Shown: positions 51,392 through 59,678 of the stretch, piece by piece
Layout of the letters: each line of letters begins with the position of its first letter
How positions within the stretch are numbered: position 1 is the first letter of the stretch
Source of the DNA: Gammaproteobacteria bacterium
GTDB taxonomy: Bacteria; Pseudomonadota; Gammaproteobacteria; Steroidobacterales; Steroidobacteraceae
Direction: 5' to 3'
NCBI GenBank assembly: GCA_003164785.1
Contig: PLUE01000028.1
Coordinates: 62,001-126,000, forward strand
Length of the DNA: 64,000 nucleotides
Program-made: the position numbers and the translations under genes
The notes under the pieces: generated by a model
Databases searched by the model: none
The model's input: only the letters and a program-made list of their open reading frames with translations
Told to the model about the DNA's origin: nothing

Positions 51392-51430
51392 TATACAGTA
51401 TGCGAGCCTCCGAGATACTGGATGGACGAC
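51392..51430 (+). repeat. Bipartite 39-bp element, copy B
   Basis: TATACAGT-N16-TACTGGATGGACGAC, identical blocks and spacing to copy A, 62 bp upstream of the yedK pseudogene and in the divergent gap with the Panacea gene. Confidence 0.65.
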
Positions 51431-51492
51431 CGCCCAAGTATGGTGCAATGACCTACTTTGACCGTATTGCTGCTGCCGGATAGCCTATTACC

Positions 51493-52172
51493 ATGTGCGG
51501 CAGATATGTATTCCCCGACGACGCCTCGATCGAGCGCGAATTCAACATCATTCGCTCCCCGGGGTTGGAAATCCGTCCGAGTTACAACGTTGCGCCTACT
51601 CAGAAGGTGCCCGTAATTCGCCAAGCCGAAGACGCCCGCCGTCTCGATCTACTGCGCTGGGGCCTGATTCCGTTTTTCGCCAAAGGCGAGCCCACCAAGT
51701 ATTCCACCATCAATGCTCGAATCGAGACCGTAGAGACGGCGGCGACCTACCGTGGCCCATGGAAGCGCGGCCAGCGGTGCCTACAGGTCGCAACCGGATT
51801 TTACGAGTGGCACATGAACGAGGAAGGCCGCAAGGCGCCGTTCTATATCATGGTGGTCCGATCCCGGTGTTCGCCTTCGCGGGCCTCTGGGACCGTTCTG
51901 TGAAGGCTGATGGCACTTCCGTTGATAGCTGCGTGCACATCACCATGCCGGCGAACGATCTCATGCGCCACATCCACAACACTGGGAACAACCCCCATCG
52001 CATGCCGGCGATCCTGAGGTGCGAGGATCATGACACGTGGCTGAACGGCGCTGCGGATGAAGCTCGGGCTGTTCTCGCGCAATACGATTCCGGGCTGATG
52101 GTCGCGCACGAAGTCACGACGCGCGTCAATACGCCGAAGAACAATGACGCCGCTCTGGTCGAGGCGGTCTAG
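51493..52172 (+). pseudogene. yedK: Frameshifted SRAP/YedK (HMCES-type) gene
   Basis: SOS-response-associated peptidase family, which crosslinks abasic sites in single-stranded DNA through Cys2. The first frame gives MCGRYVFPDD (Cys2), PSYNVAPTQ, GLIPFFAK and GFYEWH to about 51855, then runs to an early stop at 51903. From about 51857 another frame resumes the family sequence (PVFAFAGLWDRS, then HITMPAND and HRMPAIL) to 52172. A one-base deletion or a sequencing error explains this. All catalytic residues (Cys2, Asn, Glu, His) survive in the joined frames. Confidence 0.82.
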
Positions 52173-52231
52173 CGGTAGCCTAATTTTTTGATAAAGTCTA
52201 CAGTCGTGAGGCGAATCCCGCGGATAATCAG

Positions 52232-52465
52232 GTGCCGCAATTGACTAGAAGAAACGATGAGCTACGGCCTCGGTCCTATGACCAACTCATGGCAGCATGC
52301 GACAGAGGAGACCCCGATGCGCTAAGCGCCTTGGGGAAGTATCAGGCAATTAGGAGTGAGACAGGCACCACCCCAGACATGTTTTACAGCGTCGACCACG
52401 GTTGGGTCCTTAAGCGCCAGAAGTTTGGTGGGTCGCGCAGTAATAACGGGCCACCCGAAGGCTGA
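52232..52465 (+). CDS. Small hypothetical protein
   Basis: 77 residues from a GTG without a clear ribosome site; polar, with RPRSYDQLMAACDRGDPDALSALGKY possibly helical. No family recognised. Low certainty that it is translated. Confidence 0.4.
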   Translation: MPQLTRRNDELRPRSYDQLMAACDRGDPDALSALGKYQAIRSETGTTPDMFYSVDHGWVLKRQKFGGSRSNNGPPEG

Positions 52466-52579
52466 CATCAGCGCAGTGCCGCAACTCCGTCTCCCGGGAT
52501 CGAGTCCGGATTGAGTCTATCGCACGCCAACAAGCGGACGAAGCCGAAGGCAGCCACCTAGAATCGCTTGGCTCTGATA

Positions 52580-52595
52580 CTGTAGTTATATACAG
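52580..52595 (+). promoter_or_regulatory. LexA box upstream of zinc-ribbon paralogue B
   Basis: CTGTAGTTATATACAG, a CTG-N10-CAG match with the TATA-rich centre seen in the lexA operators of this genome, 9 nt before the ATG at 52605. It implies SOS control of the following gene. Confidence 0.7.
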
Positions 52596-52604
52596 TTTCT
52601 TGCT

Positions 52605-52847
52605 ATGATGCCCCGAGACCAAACTCCGCTCACCGTGGTCAAGCTGTCAGACCACGGTGGCCAATACATTCTGATGCTCAAGTGCGCCCATTGCGGCCAC
52701 GCCCGGGAGGCTCACCCGGACGTCTTCGCCAGGATGGTAGGCTGGGAAGCACCCTTCGCGGCGATCCTGGAGCGTCTCCGGTGCTCTCAGTGCGGGGCGC
52801 ATCGGTGTCTGGCCACGGCACGGCGGCCGATGAAGCGGGATCGCTAA
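52605..52847 (+). CDS. Zinc-ribbon protein, paralogue B, probable SOS gene
   Basis: 80 residues, about two-thirds identical to paralogue A: LTVVKLSDHGGQYILMLKCA, CAHCGHAREAHPDVFARMVG and RLRCSQCGAHRCLATARRP. Two CxxC pairs form a zinc ribbon. A LexA box ends 9 nt before the ATG, so expression is likely induced by DNA damage. Function unknown. Confidence 0.75.
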   Translation: MMPRDQTPLTVVKLSDHGGQYILMLKCAHCGHAREAHPDVFARMVGWEAPFAAILERLRCSQCGAHRCLATARRPMKRDR

Positions 52848-52905
52848 TGCTCTTTCCTGTGGAAGTTGATGCGGCCCGTGTTCGCATGACCGGCCAGGTA
52901 ACAGA

Positions 52906-53280
52906 TCAACGAAGTGCCTTTATCTGGGCGGATAGTTGTCGAGCACGCTTGCCGTATAGGTCATCGTGCCGGCAAATGTACAACATGTCGACTACATCAT
53001 CTTTATGCGTGTACAGAAGCAAAACATCTGGCGCTAGGTGACATTCCCGAATCCCGGCAAGGACACCTTGAAGAACGTGATCTTTCATGTTCTTCGGAAG
53101 CTGCCGTGGAGGAATCTTTCTTTTGTACGTATTGAACAGCGTTACGCTATCGAGAATTTCCGGGAACTCTATTTTATATTCGTCGTACTGCGGTCGAATA
53201 TTTGGTGTGGCAATAACCTCGACGATCCGCGGGGCTTGCTTTTTCTTTGGCTGAGCGCCGCTTTTTACCCGGTTAGCCAA
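52906..53280 (-). CDS. Hypothetical protein, third gene of a minus-strand operon
   Basis: 124 residues from a TTG that overlaps the previous gene by 16 nt. Soluble, basic N-terminus (KSGAQPKKKQAPR), then a mixed alpha/beta region with PQYDEYKIEFPEILDSVTLF and LLLYTHKDDVVDMLYICRHD. No family recognised. The overlap series with the next two entries supports a coupled operon. Confidence 0.6.
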   Translation of the reverse strand: MANRVKSGAQPKKKQAPRIVEVIATPNIRPQYDEYKIEFPEILDSVTLFNTYKRKIPPRQLPKNMKDHVLQGVLAGIRECHLAPDVLLLYTHKDDVVDMLYICRHDDLYGKRARQLSAQIKALR

Positions 53281-53471
53281 GCGAGAAACTTGTCTTGATC
53301 CGCAGGCGCCTTAGCTCGAGGGCCTCGCTGAGCAGCCAATATTCTCGCTGCCGTACCTACTTCATAGGTTTCGGAGCTGTTTACAGTAATTACTGGCGTG
53401 ATCGGGGTTATGGCGTAAGGTTGCTGCTGAGTGAAGCGGCCAACAGAACTGCTTTGAAACAGGTATGTCAT
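53265..53471 (-). CDS. Hypothetical protein, second gene of the operon
   Basis: 68 residues, MTYLFQSSSVGRFTQQQPYA with a Ser/Thr/Pro-rich front and a basic end. ATGA overlap with the upstream gene and 16-nt overlap with the downstream gene. No recognisable domain. Confidence 0.5.
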   Translation of the reverse strand: MTYLFQSSSVGRFTQQQPYAITPITPVITVNSSETYEVGTAARILAAQRGPRAKAPADQDKFLAWLTG

Positions 53472-53767
53472 GGCGTTTTTTTCTTCAGTTTCTTTGGAAC
53501 TTCGGTTTGCATAAAAATACCTGTCTGGATCTGGTACAGGGGGTCGCCAACAGGCGTGAATACGTTCAGCGACCGCTCGATGCTAACCAAGATTGGTTTC
53601 AGCTTCAATTTGGTTCCATCGGAGAGGGTATAGACGATCTCTTCAGCCGACTGCTTCTTAACAGTTAGCGCAATTTTGCGACCCATGTCGAGAAGCCCGG
53701 CCTGTAGCGGAATAGGCATGCCCACCGCCGGAGCGGTGGCGCTTTTGCGCTTGGCCTTTTTTGCCAA
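53468..53767 (-). CDS. Hypothetical protein, first gene of the operon
   Basis: 99 residues from a TTG with a strong GGAGG 6 nt upstream (complement of 53774-53778). Lys/Ala-rich N-terminus, then a beta-rich part EEIVYTLSDGTKLKLKPILV and FTPVGDPLYQIQTGIFMQT that recalls small beta-barrel domains. No family claimed. It heads the three-gene operon next to attR. Confidence 0.62.
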   Translation of the reverse strand: MAKKAKRKSATAPAVGMPIPLQAGLLDMGRKIALTVKKQSAEEIVYTLSDGTKLKLKPILVSIERSLNVFTPVGDPLYQIQTGIFMQTEVPKKLKKKTP

Positions 53768-54045
53768 AGAAAACCTCCGGTCGAATCGGTTGTGTGATCC
53801 AAGCTAGGTTAACGCATTATGTCGGCCAACCCTATACCTGTGTCGCATCTCGGAAAGTCAATCCGCTTGCCAATGCCGTCAGACTTTACCATATTGCATT
53901 TCGGCTCGCTTTTGCGTTTGCCAGTTGCAATTGAGTTGCACTGAAGCAGAAATCCGGGCAATTCAGTCAGCTCTAAAGAAAAAATACATTTGGCGATTCA
54001 AGCGTTTACGTGCGTGAGCGTGTGGTCATCGTGCGAGTCGTGCGA
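53768..54045. other. Non-coding right end of the element
   Basis: Between the minus-strand operon and attR there is no convincing gene. It holds the operon's upstream region and the arm-type repeats. Confidence 0.6.
53923..53942 (+). repeat. Arm-type repeats near attR
   Basis: AGTTGCAAT (53923-53931) and AGTTGCACT (53934-53942), starts 11 bp apart, about 105 bp inside attR; match the pair near attL. Confidence 0.55.
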
Positions 54046-54109
54046 CTTGAAAACTGGCGTAGGGGCGACCCTACCGTGAGTTCGAATCTCACCGCTTCCG
54101 CCAAACCAT
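54046..54109 (+). repeat. attR: 64-bp direct repeat, 3' tRNA-Ser fragment
   Basis: Identical to 36663-36726: the tRNA-Ser 3' portion from the anticodon loop through CCA (54101-54103) plus 6 nt. Not a functional tRNA here because the 5' part is missing. Confidence 0.95.
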
Positions 54110-54180
54110 GCGGCCGAGGCCAGGGCCTGCGACGGCCGTGCGAGTTCTGCCCGGCAGCCCCGTAAGGCCTACAATGCGGG

Positions 54181-55590
54181 ATGAGCACCCCCGCCAGCCC
54201 TCTCGTGTCGTTCGACACACTCCCACTGCCGCCGGCCGTGGTCGCCAATCTGACGCAACTCGGCTACGTCGAGATGACCCCCATTCAAGCCGCCGCGCTG
54301 CCGATCGCCTTGGCCGGCGGCGACCTGGTTGCCCAGGCGAATACCGGCAGCGGCAAGACCGTGGCATTCGCGCTGCCGATGCTCGCCACGCTGAGCCAGC
54401 GCGACTTCAAGATCCAGGCCATGGTGCTGTGCCCCACGCGCGAGCTCGCGGAACAGGTTGCGGTCGAGACGCGGCGTCTTGCGCGGGCGGAGGAGAACAT
54501 CAAAGTGCTGACGATCGTCGGCGGCGTGCCGGCGCGCAACCAGCTCGCGAGCTTGGAGCGCGGGGCCCATGTCATCGTGGGCACGCCGGGGCGTGTGCTG
54601 GATTTGCTCAACCGCGGCGCGCTCGATCTGTCCGGGCTGAAGACGCTGGTGCTGGACGAGGCCGATCGCATGCTGGCCATGGGGTTCGTCGACGACATCA
54701 CGACCATCGCGCAGGCCTGTCCGCCGGCGCGCCAGACGCTGTTGTTCTCGGCGACCTATCCCGACGGCATCGCGGAGCTGAGCCGGCAATTCCTGCGCAA
54801 CCCGCAACGGGTCACCATCGAGAGCGAATCCGCCGCGAACCTTACGCAGCAGTACTGGTACGAGGTCATGCCACGTGACCGCTTGCACGCGGTTGGCCAG
54901 TTGTTGCGCCACTTCCAACCTGCCAGGACGCTGGCGTTTTGCAATACGCGTCAGCAATGCCGCGACCTGGTCGAGGCGCTGACGGCCGAAGGCATTCAGG
55001 CCAGCGCATTGCACGGCGAGCTCGAGCAGCGCGATCGCGACCAGGTGCTGATCCGGTTCGCGAATCGAAGTTGTTCCGTGCTGGTCGCGACGGATGTCGC
55101 CGCGCGCGGTCTCGACATCGCTCAGCTCGAGGCGGTCATCAACGTCGACGTGAGCTACGAACCGGAGGTGCACATCCACCGCATCGGCCGCACCGGCCGC
55201 GCGGGCGAGGAAGGCTTGGTGATGAACCTCGCGAGCCGGGAAGAGATGGCCCGCGTCGCCCAGATCGAGGCGCTCACGCACGCGCCCGCGCAATGGCGGA
55301 CCTTGAGGGAGCTCGACACGGGTTCCGACAAACCGCTCATCGCCCCCATGGTCACCCTGCAGATTGTCGGCGGCCGCAAGGAAAAAATCCGCGCCGGCGA
55401 CGTGCTGGGCGCCCTCACCAAGGATCATGGCTTTGCGGGAACGCTGATCGGCAAGATCAACGTGACGGACATGTCGACCTACGTCGCGGTCGATCGATCG
55501 ATCGCGGACCGGGCGCTGGCCAAACTCAACGCAGGGATGGTCAAGGGCAGGCGGGTTCGGGCGCGTCGCGTCGATGCGGCGGCCCCGTGA
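54181..55590 (+). CDS. dbpA: ATP-dependent RNA helicase DbpA
   Basis: 469-residue DEAD-box helicase acting in 50S ribosome assembly through 23S rRNA helix 92. Motifs: Q-motif with MTPIQAAALP, Walker A ANTGSGKT, PTRELA, DEAD (VLDEADRML), SAT, and HRIGRTGRAG. The C-terminal RNA-binding domain (VTLQIVGGRKEKIRAGDVLG onward, ~395-465) is the DbpA-specific RRM-like domain. A TACAAT box (54170-54175) ends 5 nt before the ATG, suggesting a leaderless message. First chromosomal gene after attR. Confidence 0.95.
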   Translation: MSTPASPLVSFDTLPLPPAVVANLTQLGYVEMTPIQAAALPIALAGGDLVAQANTGSGKTVAFALPMLATLSQRDFKIQAMVLCPTRELAEQVAVETRRLARAEENIKVLTIVGGVPARNQLASLERGAHVIVGTPGRVLDLLNRGALDLSGLKTLVLDEADRMLAMGFVDDITTIAQACPPARQTLLFSATYPDGIAELSRQFLRNPQRVTIESESAANLTQQYWYEVMPRDRLHAVGQLLRHFQPARTLAFCNTRQQCRDLVEALTAEGIQASALHGELEQRDRDQVLIRFANRSCSVLVATDVAARGLDIAQLEAVINVDVSYEPEVHIHRIGRTGRAGEEGLVMNLASREEMARVAQIEALTHAPAQWRTLRELDTGSDKPLIAPMVTLQIVGGRKEKIRAGDVLGALTKDHGFAGTLIGKINVTDMSTYVAVDRSIADRALAKLNAGMVKGRRVRARRVDAAAP

Positions 55591-55614
55591 GTCGTGGCGT
55601 ATGCTGAGGCTCCC

Positions 55615-55875
55615 ATGAAAAAGCTCAAGCACGAAGCGGAACTGTTCAAGGCGGGCCTGCTGGCCGGCATCCAATACGCCGAAGGACGCGGGGCGGTCGA
55701 ATTCGAGGCAACGGACTCCGCCGCCGACAAGGCTCTATACGTGTATCGCTTGTTGGTGCACGACAAACTCATCGCGCCGATGCCGGAAGACCAGGTGGCC
55801 GAGAAAACGGTTCGACACCGGCTGGCCACGTGGTACGCGCATCAGCTCCCGGCGGGTGATCCGCTTTTGCAGTGA
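55615..55875 (+). CDS. Small conserved-looking hypothetical protein
   Basis: 86 residues from the ATG at 55615 (GAGG upstream). Helical and charged: KKLKHEAELFKAGLLAGIQY, then DKALYVYRLLVHDKLIAPMP. Soluble. No family recognised. Its stop overlaps the next ATG by 1 nt, so the two are co-expressed. Confidence 0.65.
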   Translation: MKKLKHEAELFKAGLLAGIQYAEGRGAVEFEATDSAADKALYVYRLLVHDKLIAPMPEDQVAEKTVRHRLATWYAHQLPAGDPLLQ

Positions 55876-56198
55876 TGGCTCGCTCGCCATCCGAGATCGG
55901 CGCGCTGCTCGACGCACACGATGGCTTGGTCTGCGCGTGCCTCGAGGGCGGGCTCTCGTTGAGGGAGTTCGTTGCCGCGTACGGAGATTTTCCGCGCAAT
56001 GCCGGACTCGCTCCCGACCATGCGATGTTCGGCCGACGCATCGCATTCCATCAGGAAGTGGCGAAGATCGTCTCGAGCGTGAGCGCGGGGCCCGAGGAGG
56101 TTCTGTGGCCGCTGGATGAAACCGGCGGCTTCTTGGCGAAGGCGGTGATCCTTCGCTTGCGGCAGCTGATCGCCCGCCATCCGGATTTCAAGGAATGA
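55875..56198 (+). CDS. Hypothetical protein
   Basis: 107 residues, starting at the ATG in TGATGG (a GTG one codon earlier is possible). Helical, with EIGALLDAHDGLVCACLEGGLSLREFVAAYG near the start. No signal or membrane segment and no recognised family. Coupled to the preceding gene. Confidence 0.65.
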   Translation: MARSPSEIGALLDAHDGLVCACLEGGLSLREFVAAYGDFPRNAGLAPDHAMFGRRIAFHQEVAKIVSSVSAGPEEVLWPLDETGGFLAKAVILRLRQLIARHPDFKE

Positions 56199-56287
56199 CC
56201 GACACCAACTGGTGAATCCGTCCTACACGAAGCGCCCGGAAAGCGAGGCAATCTGCCCACTTTCCAACATGTCAGGACGCAAGAAAA

Positions 56288-56533
56288 ATGAACAGGCTGA
56301 CCAAGCTTCTAGGGATCGCGCCGTTGTTGCTGGTGGTTTCCGGCATGGCCCACGCGGACAACTACTCGGATACCATCGCGCTGTTCAAGAATGCCGGCGA
56401 CAGCGCCGCGTTTTTTCCGAACAGCTATGCGTACGCGGTGTTTCCGACGGTCGGCGAAGCCGGTTTCAGCGTGGGTGGCGCGCTCGGCAAGGGGCAGGTG
56501 TACGTGCGTGGCAAGCTATACCCCCAAAGGTGA
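56288..56533 (+). pseudogene. Truncated SYLF-domain (YSC84-like) lipid-binding protein
   Basis: A signal peptide (LLGIAPLLLVVSGMAHA) followed by the start of a SYLF domain: YSDTIALFKNAGDSAAFFPN, SYAYAVFPTVGEAGFSVGGA, LGKGQVYVRGKL. Full members run to ~180-200 residues, continuing into a beta-rich lipid-binding core; this frame stops at 81 and no continuation is seen downstream in any frame. Likely a 3' deletion; the product could still be secreted as a fragment. Confidence 0.75.
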
Positions 56534-56661
56534 AGGTTAAATCCGAACCGGTGTGCTGACCATCCCCGACGGAGTCGGACTCGCGGTGCTCGGCGCATTG
56601 CGATGTGGCCGGGTAATGATGCGGGCGGGGCGGGCGGGCGTTCTATGGTATAGAAGATCTC

Positions 56662-57018
56662 ATGAGCACCACAGTTTGGATGACTTCCGCGCTTCTTGCC
56701 GAACCCGCCTCGATGGCGGCGTTTCTGTCCGCGATCCCGAACGGCGATCGCCTGGCCACCGTGCTGTTCCAAGGTGGACCGATTTCGTCGCGGGCGTACG
56801 ACGATGATACCTGGACGGCGCGATTCGTCGCGAGCGACGGAACTATCGTGAAGTGTTTCGCGGTGAGCGACATCACGATCGACCAAGCTGAGATGATCGC
56901 GTTCGTCGGTGCGGACCTCATCGCGATGGACGAACCAGCATTTCGCGAGCTCGTGGCGAAGGCCTTGGGGCCGACATTGGACTCATCCGCGGACCCGAGT
57001 CACATCCTGAGCGAATAA
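56662..57018 (+). CDS. Hypothetical protein
   Basis: 118 residues, soluble and acidic, with MAAFLSAIPNGDRLATVLFQ and DDTWTARFVASDGTIVKCFAVSD predicting a small beta-rich fold. No family recognised. TATAGA near 56650 may be its -10 box. Gaps of ~120 nt on both sides. Confidence 0.6.
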   Translation: MSTTVWMTSALLAEPASMAAFLSAIPNGDRLATVLFQGGPISSRAYDDDTWTARFVASDGTIVKCFAVSDITIDQAEMIAFVGADLIAMDEPAFRELVAKALGPTLDSSADPSHILSE

Positions 57019-57136
57019 ATTTACCGGATCCCGCCCCGAACCTCCGGGAGATGACATCCGTCACGCCAATCCGACCGGCGGATGTGACAAAAATGGCACA
57101 TTCGCAGTGCTGCACTGCAGTTATTTATCACCGGGT

Positions 57137-59083
57137 ATGCGGCCGTCCAAGAAAAGCGCACGGGTATGGGTCATGGGGGTTCTCGTTGCGGCCGCGGCTG
57201 CGGCCGATCCGACCGTGGCCGATCGCATCGAGATGCTTGACTGGTCGGATCCCGAACGCGCGGTGCAATTGATCGGGGCGCTGACCCTGGCCGAAAGGCA
57301 GATGCCGGACCCGCAAACGCTCGAAATCCTGGGGATGGTGTACGCCGACGTGCACCGGGACGCGGACGTCGAGGCGACCCTGGCCAGGTTGCGCCTGGCC
57401 GCCGAACGGGGGGAGAAGTCCGCGTTCGTCGCGGAACATTATGTCCGCGCCTATTCGCTGTATCAGCGGGACCAGTATGCGGCGGCCAATGCGGAACTTT
57501 CCCACGTGGACATCGATTCGCTCGCGACCCGCAGCGAGCGCTATCGGCTCGCGATCCTCCGCGGAAATACGTTGCGCATGCTGAGCCAGGCCGAAGCCGC
57601 ACTGCCGTTCCTCGAACAGGGTCTGGATCTTGCGCATGAAATGCATGACGACCTGCGCGGCTTGCACGCCATGCTGTGGCTGGCCAGGATCTACACGAAC
57701 ACCGGCAATTTCGACCGAGCTTCCGAGCGTTTGGAGGCCGCTCGAGTGCTCGCCACGGCGCTCGGCGACGAGGCGGCACTCGTGGAAATCGAAGGTTGTC
57801 TATCCGACGTGGCCGACCGGCGAGGGGATCATGCGGCCGAGCGCCGTTCCAGTCTCGCGGCGCTCGAGCATGCCAGGCGGTCGGGCAGCAACAAATGGCT
57901 GGCGCACGCCCTCATCAATTTGGGCGATTCGTATCTGAAGACCCACGATTACGGCGAATCGCTCCGATATTCGAAGCAGGCATTGCCCATGGTCATGAGG
58001 CTGCGGGAAAGCGGCGATGAGCCGATCGTGCTCTTCAACGAAGGTCTGGCGTATATCGGTCTCGGCAACATCAAGGAGGGTGAGAGGTTGGCCGAAGGCG
58101 CGATCGGCGAATCGCTTGCGGGCGCCAGTCTGCTGAATGCCAAGGAGTTGCTGCGCGAGTACGCGGATGCGCTCGAGCGGGCCGGCTACTTGATGATGGC
58201 AATCCAGGTCTATCATCGCTATGACGAGGCCAGCGAGAAGTCCATGTCGGTCACCCGGCAGAAGACATTTCTCGAGCTGTCGGCGAAATTCGATGACGAG
58301 CGACGCGCCCGCGAACTCGAACTCCTGCGGCGCGACAACGCCTTGAAGGTATCGGAGATGCGCGGGCAGCGGTTGCAGTTGCAGCTCATCCTGGCGGGAA
58401 CCTTGTTCGTCACGTGCATCTGTGCGGCTCTGGGCTGGGGCGTCGCGCGGGTGCGAAGGGCCAACAATCGTCTGCGCTTCAACAGCGAACGTGATGCGCT
58501 CACCGGCCTGCGCAACCGGCGATACTTCAACGAACACGTATTGACCGTGGATGGCGCCCGGCCGGTCTGCGGTTGCGTTCTGCTGGCGGATCTCGATTAT
58601 TTCAAGAAGATCAACGACACCTGGGGTCACCCTGCAGGGGATGCGGTTCTCGCGACGGTCAGCCACCGGCTGTCGGCCGCGCTTCGAGAAAGCGACAAGC
58701 TCGTGCGCTGGGGCGGGGAGGAGTTTCTCGCCGTGCTAGATCCGATCACCCCGGAACAGGCGGACATCACGGTGGACCGGCTGCTGCAGGCCGTGCGCCG
58801 GGATCCGGTGTTATGGAACGGCGAGTCGATTGCGTGCACGATATCCATCGGGTATGGGTGTTTTCCGATGGCAGGCGCGACCATGGGCATCAGCCTCGAC
58901 AGCGCCATCAGCCTGGTCGACAAGGCACTGTACGAGGCGAAGCGTCGCGGCCGGGATCGCGCCTGCCTCATCAGTTCTGTGTGCGTGGACGATGAACGTG
59001 AACTCACCGTGATCAGCGCGCAATTCGAGTCGGCCGCCGCGGATCGGCGCATCAGTCTGGTCGAGATGGGATCCGCGGCGTAG
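57137..59083 (+). CDS. TPR-containing membrane diguanylate cyclase (GGDEF)
   Basis: About 648 residues from ATG 57137; the upstream in-frame codon at 57107 would spoil the signal sequence. A signal peptide ([17 protein letters not shown]), then a long periplasmic helical region with TPR-like repeats (~40-390), one membrane helix ([24 protein letters not shown], ~415-437), and a cytoplasmic GGDEF domain with [26 protein letters not shown] and the active-site [11 protein letters not shown] near 524-534. The active site is intact, so it should make cyclic di-GMP in response to an extracytoplasmic cue. No I-site RxxD is evident before GGEEF. Confidence 0.9.
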   Translation: MRPSKKSARVWVMGVLVAAAAAADPTVADRIEMLDWSDPERAVQLIGALTLAERQMPDPQTLEILGMVYADVHRDADVEATLARLRLAAERGEKSAFVAEHYVRAYSLYQRDQYAAANAELSHVDIDSLATRSERYRLAILRGNTLRMLSQAEAALPFLEQGLDLAHEMHDDLRGLHAMLWLARIYTNTGNFDRASERLEAARVLATALGDEAALVEIEGCLSDVADRRGDHAAERRSSLAALEHARRSGSNKWLAHALINLGDSYLKTHDYGESLRYSKQALPMVMRLRESGDEPIVLFNEGLAYIGLGNIKEGERLAEGAIGESLAGASLLNAKELLREYADALERAGYLMMAIQVYHRYDEASEKSMSVTRQKTFLELSAKFDDERRARELELLRRDNALKVSEMRGQRLQLQLILAGTLFVTCICAALGWGVARVRRANNRLRFNSERDALTGLRNRRYFNEHVLTVDGARPVCGCVLLADLDYFKKINDTWGHPAGDAVLATVSHRLSAALRESDKLVRWGGEEFLAVLDPITPEQADITVDRLLQAVRRDPVLWNGESIACTISIGYGCFPMAGATMGISLDSAISLVDKALYEAKRRGRDRACLISSVCVDDERELTVISAQFESAAADRRISLVEMGSAA

Positions 59084-59124
59084 AAGCCGTAAACTGGTGG
59101 GATGAACACCAGTGGAGGAATGCG

Positions 59125-59616
59125 ATGAGTGAGGAACGTGCGGTTCTTGCCGGCGGCTGCTTCTGGGGCATGCAGGACCTGATTCGCCGCTATGACGGCG
59201 TCATTTCGACACGGGTGGGTTACACGGGCGGAGAAGTGCCCCATGCGACCTATCGCAATCACGGCAACCATGCCGAGGCGATCGAGGTCATTTTCGATCC
59301 GGCGAAGCTCAGCTATCGCCAGATTCTGGAGTTCTTTTTCCAGATCCACGACCCCAGCACCAAGAATCGCCAGGGAAACGACGCTGGGCCGAGTTACCGA
59401 TCAGCCATCTTCTACACGAGCGAGGAGCAGCGGCGCGTCGCCGAGAAGACCATCGCCGATGTCGATGCATCGGGGCTCTGGCCAGGCAAGGTGGTGACCG
59501 AGGTCGCCCCGGTGGGCGATTTTTGGGAAGCCGAGCCCGAGCATCAGGACTACCTGGAGCGCTACCCCACGGGCTACACCTGTCATTTCGTGCGGCCGGC
59601 GTGGAAGCTACGTTAG
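59125..59616 (+). CDS. msrA: Peptide methionine sulfoxide reductase A
   Basis: 163 residues. The catalytic GGCFWG (Cys12) near the N-terminus, [25 protein letters not shown] and [15 protein letters not shown] are diagnostic. It reduces methionine-S-sulfoxide in proteins. A shorter, cytoplasmic form without the extra C-terminal Cys-containing tail of E. coli MsrA, so it probably resolves differently. GGAGGAATGCG precedes the ATG. Confidence 0.95.
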   Translation: MSEERAVLAGGCFWGMQDLIRRYDGVISTRVGYTGGEVPHATYRNHGNHAEAIEVIFDPAKLSYRQILEFFFQIHDPSTKNRQGNDAGPSYRSAIFYTSEEQRRVAEKTIADVDASGLWPGKVVTEVAPVGDFWEAEPEHQDYLERYPTGYTCHFVRPAWKLR

Positions 59617-59678
59617 ATTCCCATATCGCTGGGCTTGCCGCAGCCGCCCGCTGACCATCGAGTATCGACCAGGTCGGA

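Larger units (their letters stand above)
36663..54109. mobile_element. 17.4-kb tRNA-Ser-integrated phage satellite or prophage remnant
   Basis: Bounded by a perfect 64-bp att repeat, with a tyrosine integrase as the first gene inside attL. One unit (repeat counted once) is 17,383 bp. Gene order: integrase, small regulators, primase-helicase, iteron cluster, RuvC-like resolvase, terminase small-like and large subunits, RHH regulator, then accessory cargo on both strands. No portal, protease, capsid, tail or lysis gene is recognisable. The chromosomal genes that flank it, the BI-1 gene and dbpA, are unrelated to it. Whether it is a helper-dependent satellite or a decayed prophage cannot be settled from sequence alone. 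Confidence 0.9.

Noticed and set aside
49734-51399. TATACAGT motifs as LexA boxes
   Set aside because: No CTG lies 10 nt before the CAG in either copy, so they fail the CTG-N10-CAG rule.
54046-54103. Second tRNA-Ser gene
   Set aside because: Only the 3' part from the anticodon loop is present; the acceptor 5' strand and D-arm are missing, so it is attR.
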